From positions 2,418,001 to 2,482,000 of the forward strand of contig NZ_RKRA01000001.1 of NCBI RefSeq assembly GCF_003814705.1: a DNA stretch of 64,000 nt. Reading direction: 5' to 3'. Below, one piece after another: positions 63,905-64,000 of the stretch (its first letter is position 1; the number at the start of each line of letters is the position of its first letter). The notes beneath the pieces are model-generated. The model was not told the DNA's origin, did not search any database, and worked only from the letters and a program-made list of their open reading frames with translations. The translations under genes and the position numbers were made by a program. This DNA comes from Georgenia muralis (lineage in GTDB: Bacteria; Actinomycetota; Actinomycetes; Actinomycetales; Actinomycetaceae).

Positions 63905-64000
63905 ATGACCGAGACCCACCGCGCCGACTTCTGGTTCGACCCCCTGTGCCCCTGGGCCTGGATGACCTCCCGCTGGATGGGGGAGGTGGAGAACGTCCGT
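63905..64000 (+). CDS. DsbA-family oxidoreductase (Rv2466c-like), N-terminal fragment
   Basis: The first 32 codons only; the gene leaves the window. [19 protein letters not shown] matches the opening of the mycothiol-dependent DsbA-like family of M. tuberculosis Rv2466c. That protein has a CPWC centre, while this one reads CPWA, so it is a single-Cys version. It diverges from pepN, a conserved arrangement. Nitroreductase or disulfide-related function cannot be judged from the fragment. Confidence 0.75.
   Translation, partial: MTETHRADFWFDPLCPWAWMTSRWMGEVENVR

Overview
The window is about 64 kb of very GC-rich, gene-dense DNA from an actinobacterium, most likely a Micrococcales member of the Georgenia/Cellulomonas type. 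This rests on GTG starts, many one- and four-base overlaps between consecutive genes, an actinobacterial clpS-DUF2017-murI-MBL-rph-rdgB order, the DUF3039-helicase pair, an ssb-like gene next to ettA, and pepN beside a mycothiol-type DsbA-family gene. No rRNA, CRISPR, insertion sequence, prophage or integrase was seen. About 60 protein genes and four tRNA genes are described.

Layout. 1-11 kb: a GH92 alpha-mannosidase, threonine aldolase, a frameshifted CoA-transferase gene, an aldo/keto reductase, an FMN reductase, the nucleoid protein HU, NagB, and a DUF3039-helicase pair. 11-20 kb: nicotinate phosphoribosyltransferase diverges from clpS-DUF2017-murI-MBL; ppc, rph and rdgB follow. 20-25.5 kb: an overlapping acetoacetate-decarboxylase-like/NUDIX/DUF3054 operon just behind tRNA-Leu, two tandem Bcp peroxiredoxins, an NAD(P)-binding protein, tRNA-Lys and a secreted subtilase. 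25.6-34.5 kb: a MetQ-MetN-MetI importer, then a LacI regulator and a beta-glucoside importer/GH1 operon controlled by two CebR-like operators. 34.6-43 kb: an ATP-grasp protein, tRNA-His, orn abutting tRNA-Arg, two co-translated dynamin-like GTPases, an SSB paralogue, EttA and a thioesterase. 43-55 kb: topoisomerase IB and a cell-wall sugar salvage island. 55-64 kb: TesB, truncated haemoglobin, PtsI, two stand-alone EIIB proteins around malQ, aminopeptidase N, and the start of a DsbA-family gene.

The most coherent system is the salvage island at 44.3-54.7 kb. A BadF-type amino-sugar kinase faces a seven-gene overlapping operon: lipoprotein binding protein, two permeases, GH3 beta-N-acetylhexosaminidase (NagZ type), AnmK, MurQ and an RpiR/SIS regulator. 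A secreted GHL10 hydrolase follows, from the family of E. coli DigH, which cuts denuded peptidoglycan glycan strands. Together these could cut wall glycan outside the cell, import the pieces, split them, phosphorylate MurNAc and anhydro-MurNAc, and remove lactate to give GlcNAc-6-P. NagB, 37 kb away, acts one step further on. No NagA and no ABC ATPase are in the window, so both sugar importers must use an ATPase encoded elsewhere.

Regulation. Many transcription units have a TAnnnT -10-like hexamer 6-8 nt before the start codon, the spacing expected for leaderless mRNAs. Strong perfect hairpins mark unit ends after hup, the 51-aa membrane protein, ppc, the subtilase, the GH1 operon, tRNA-His, ettA, the GHL10 gene and the second EIIB gene.
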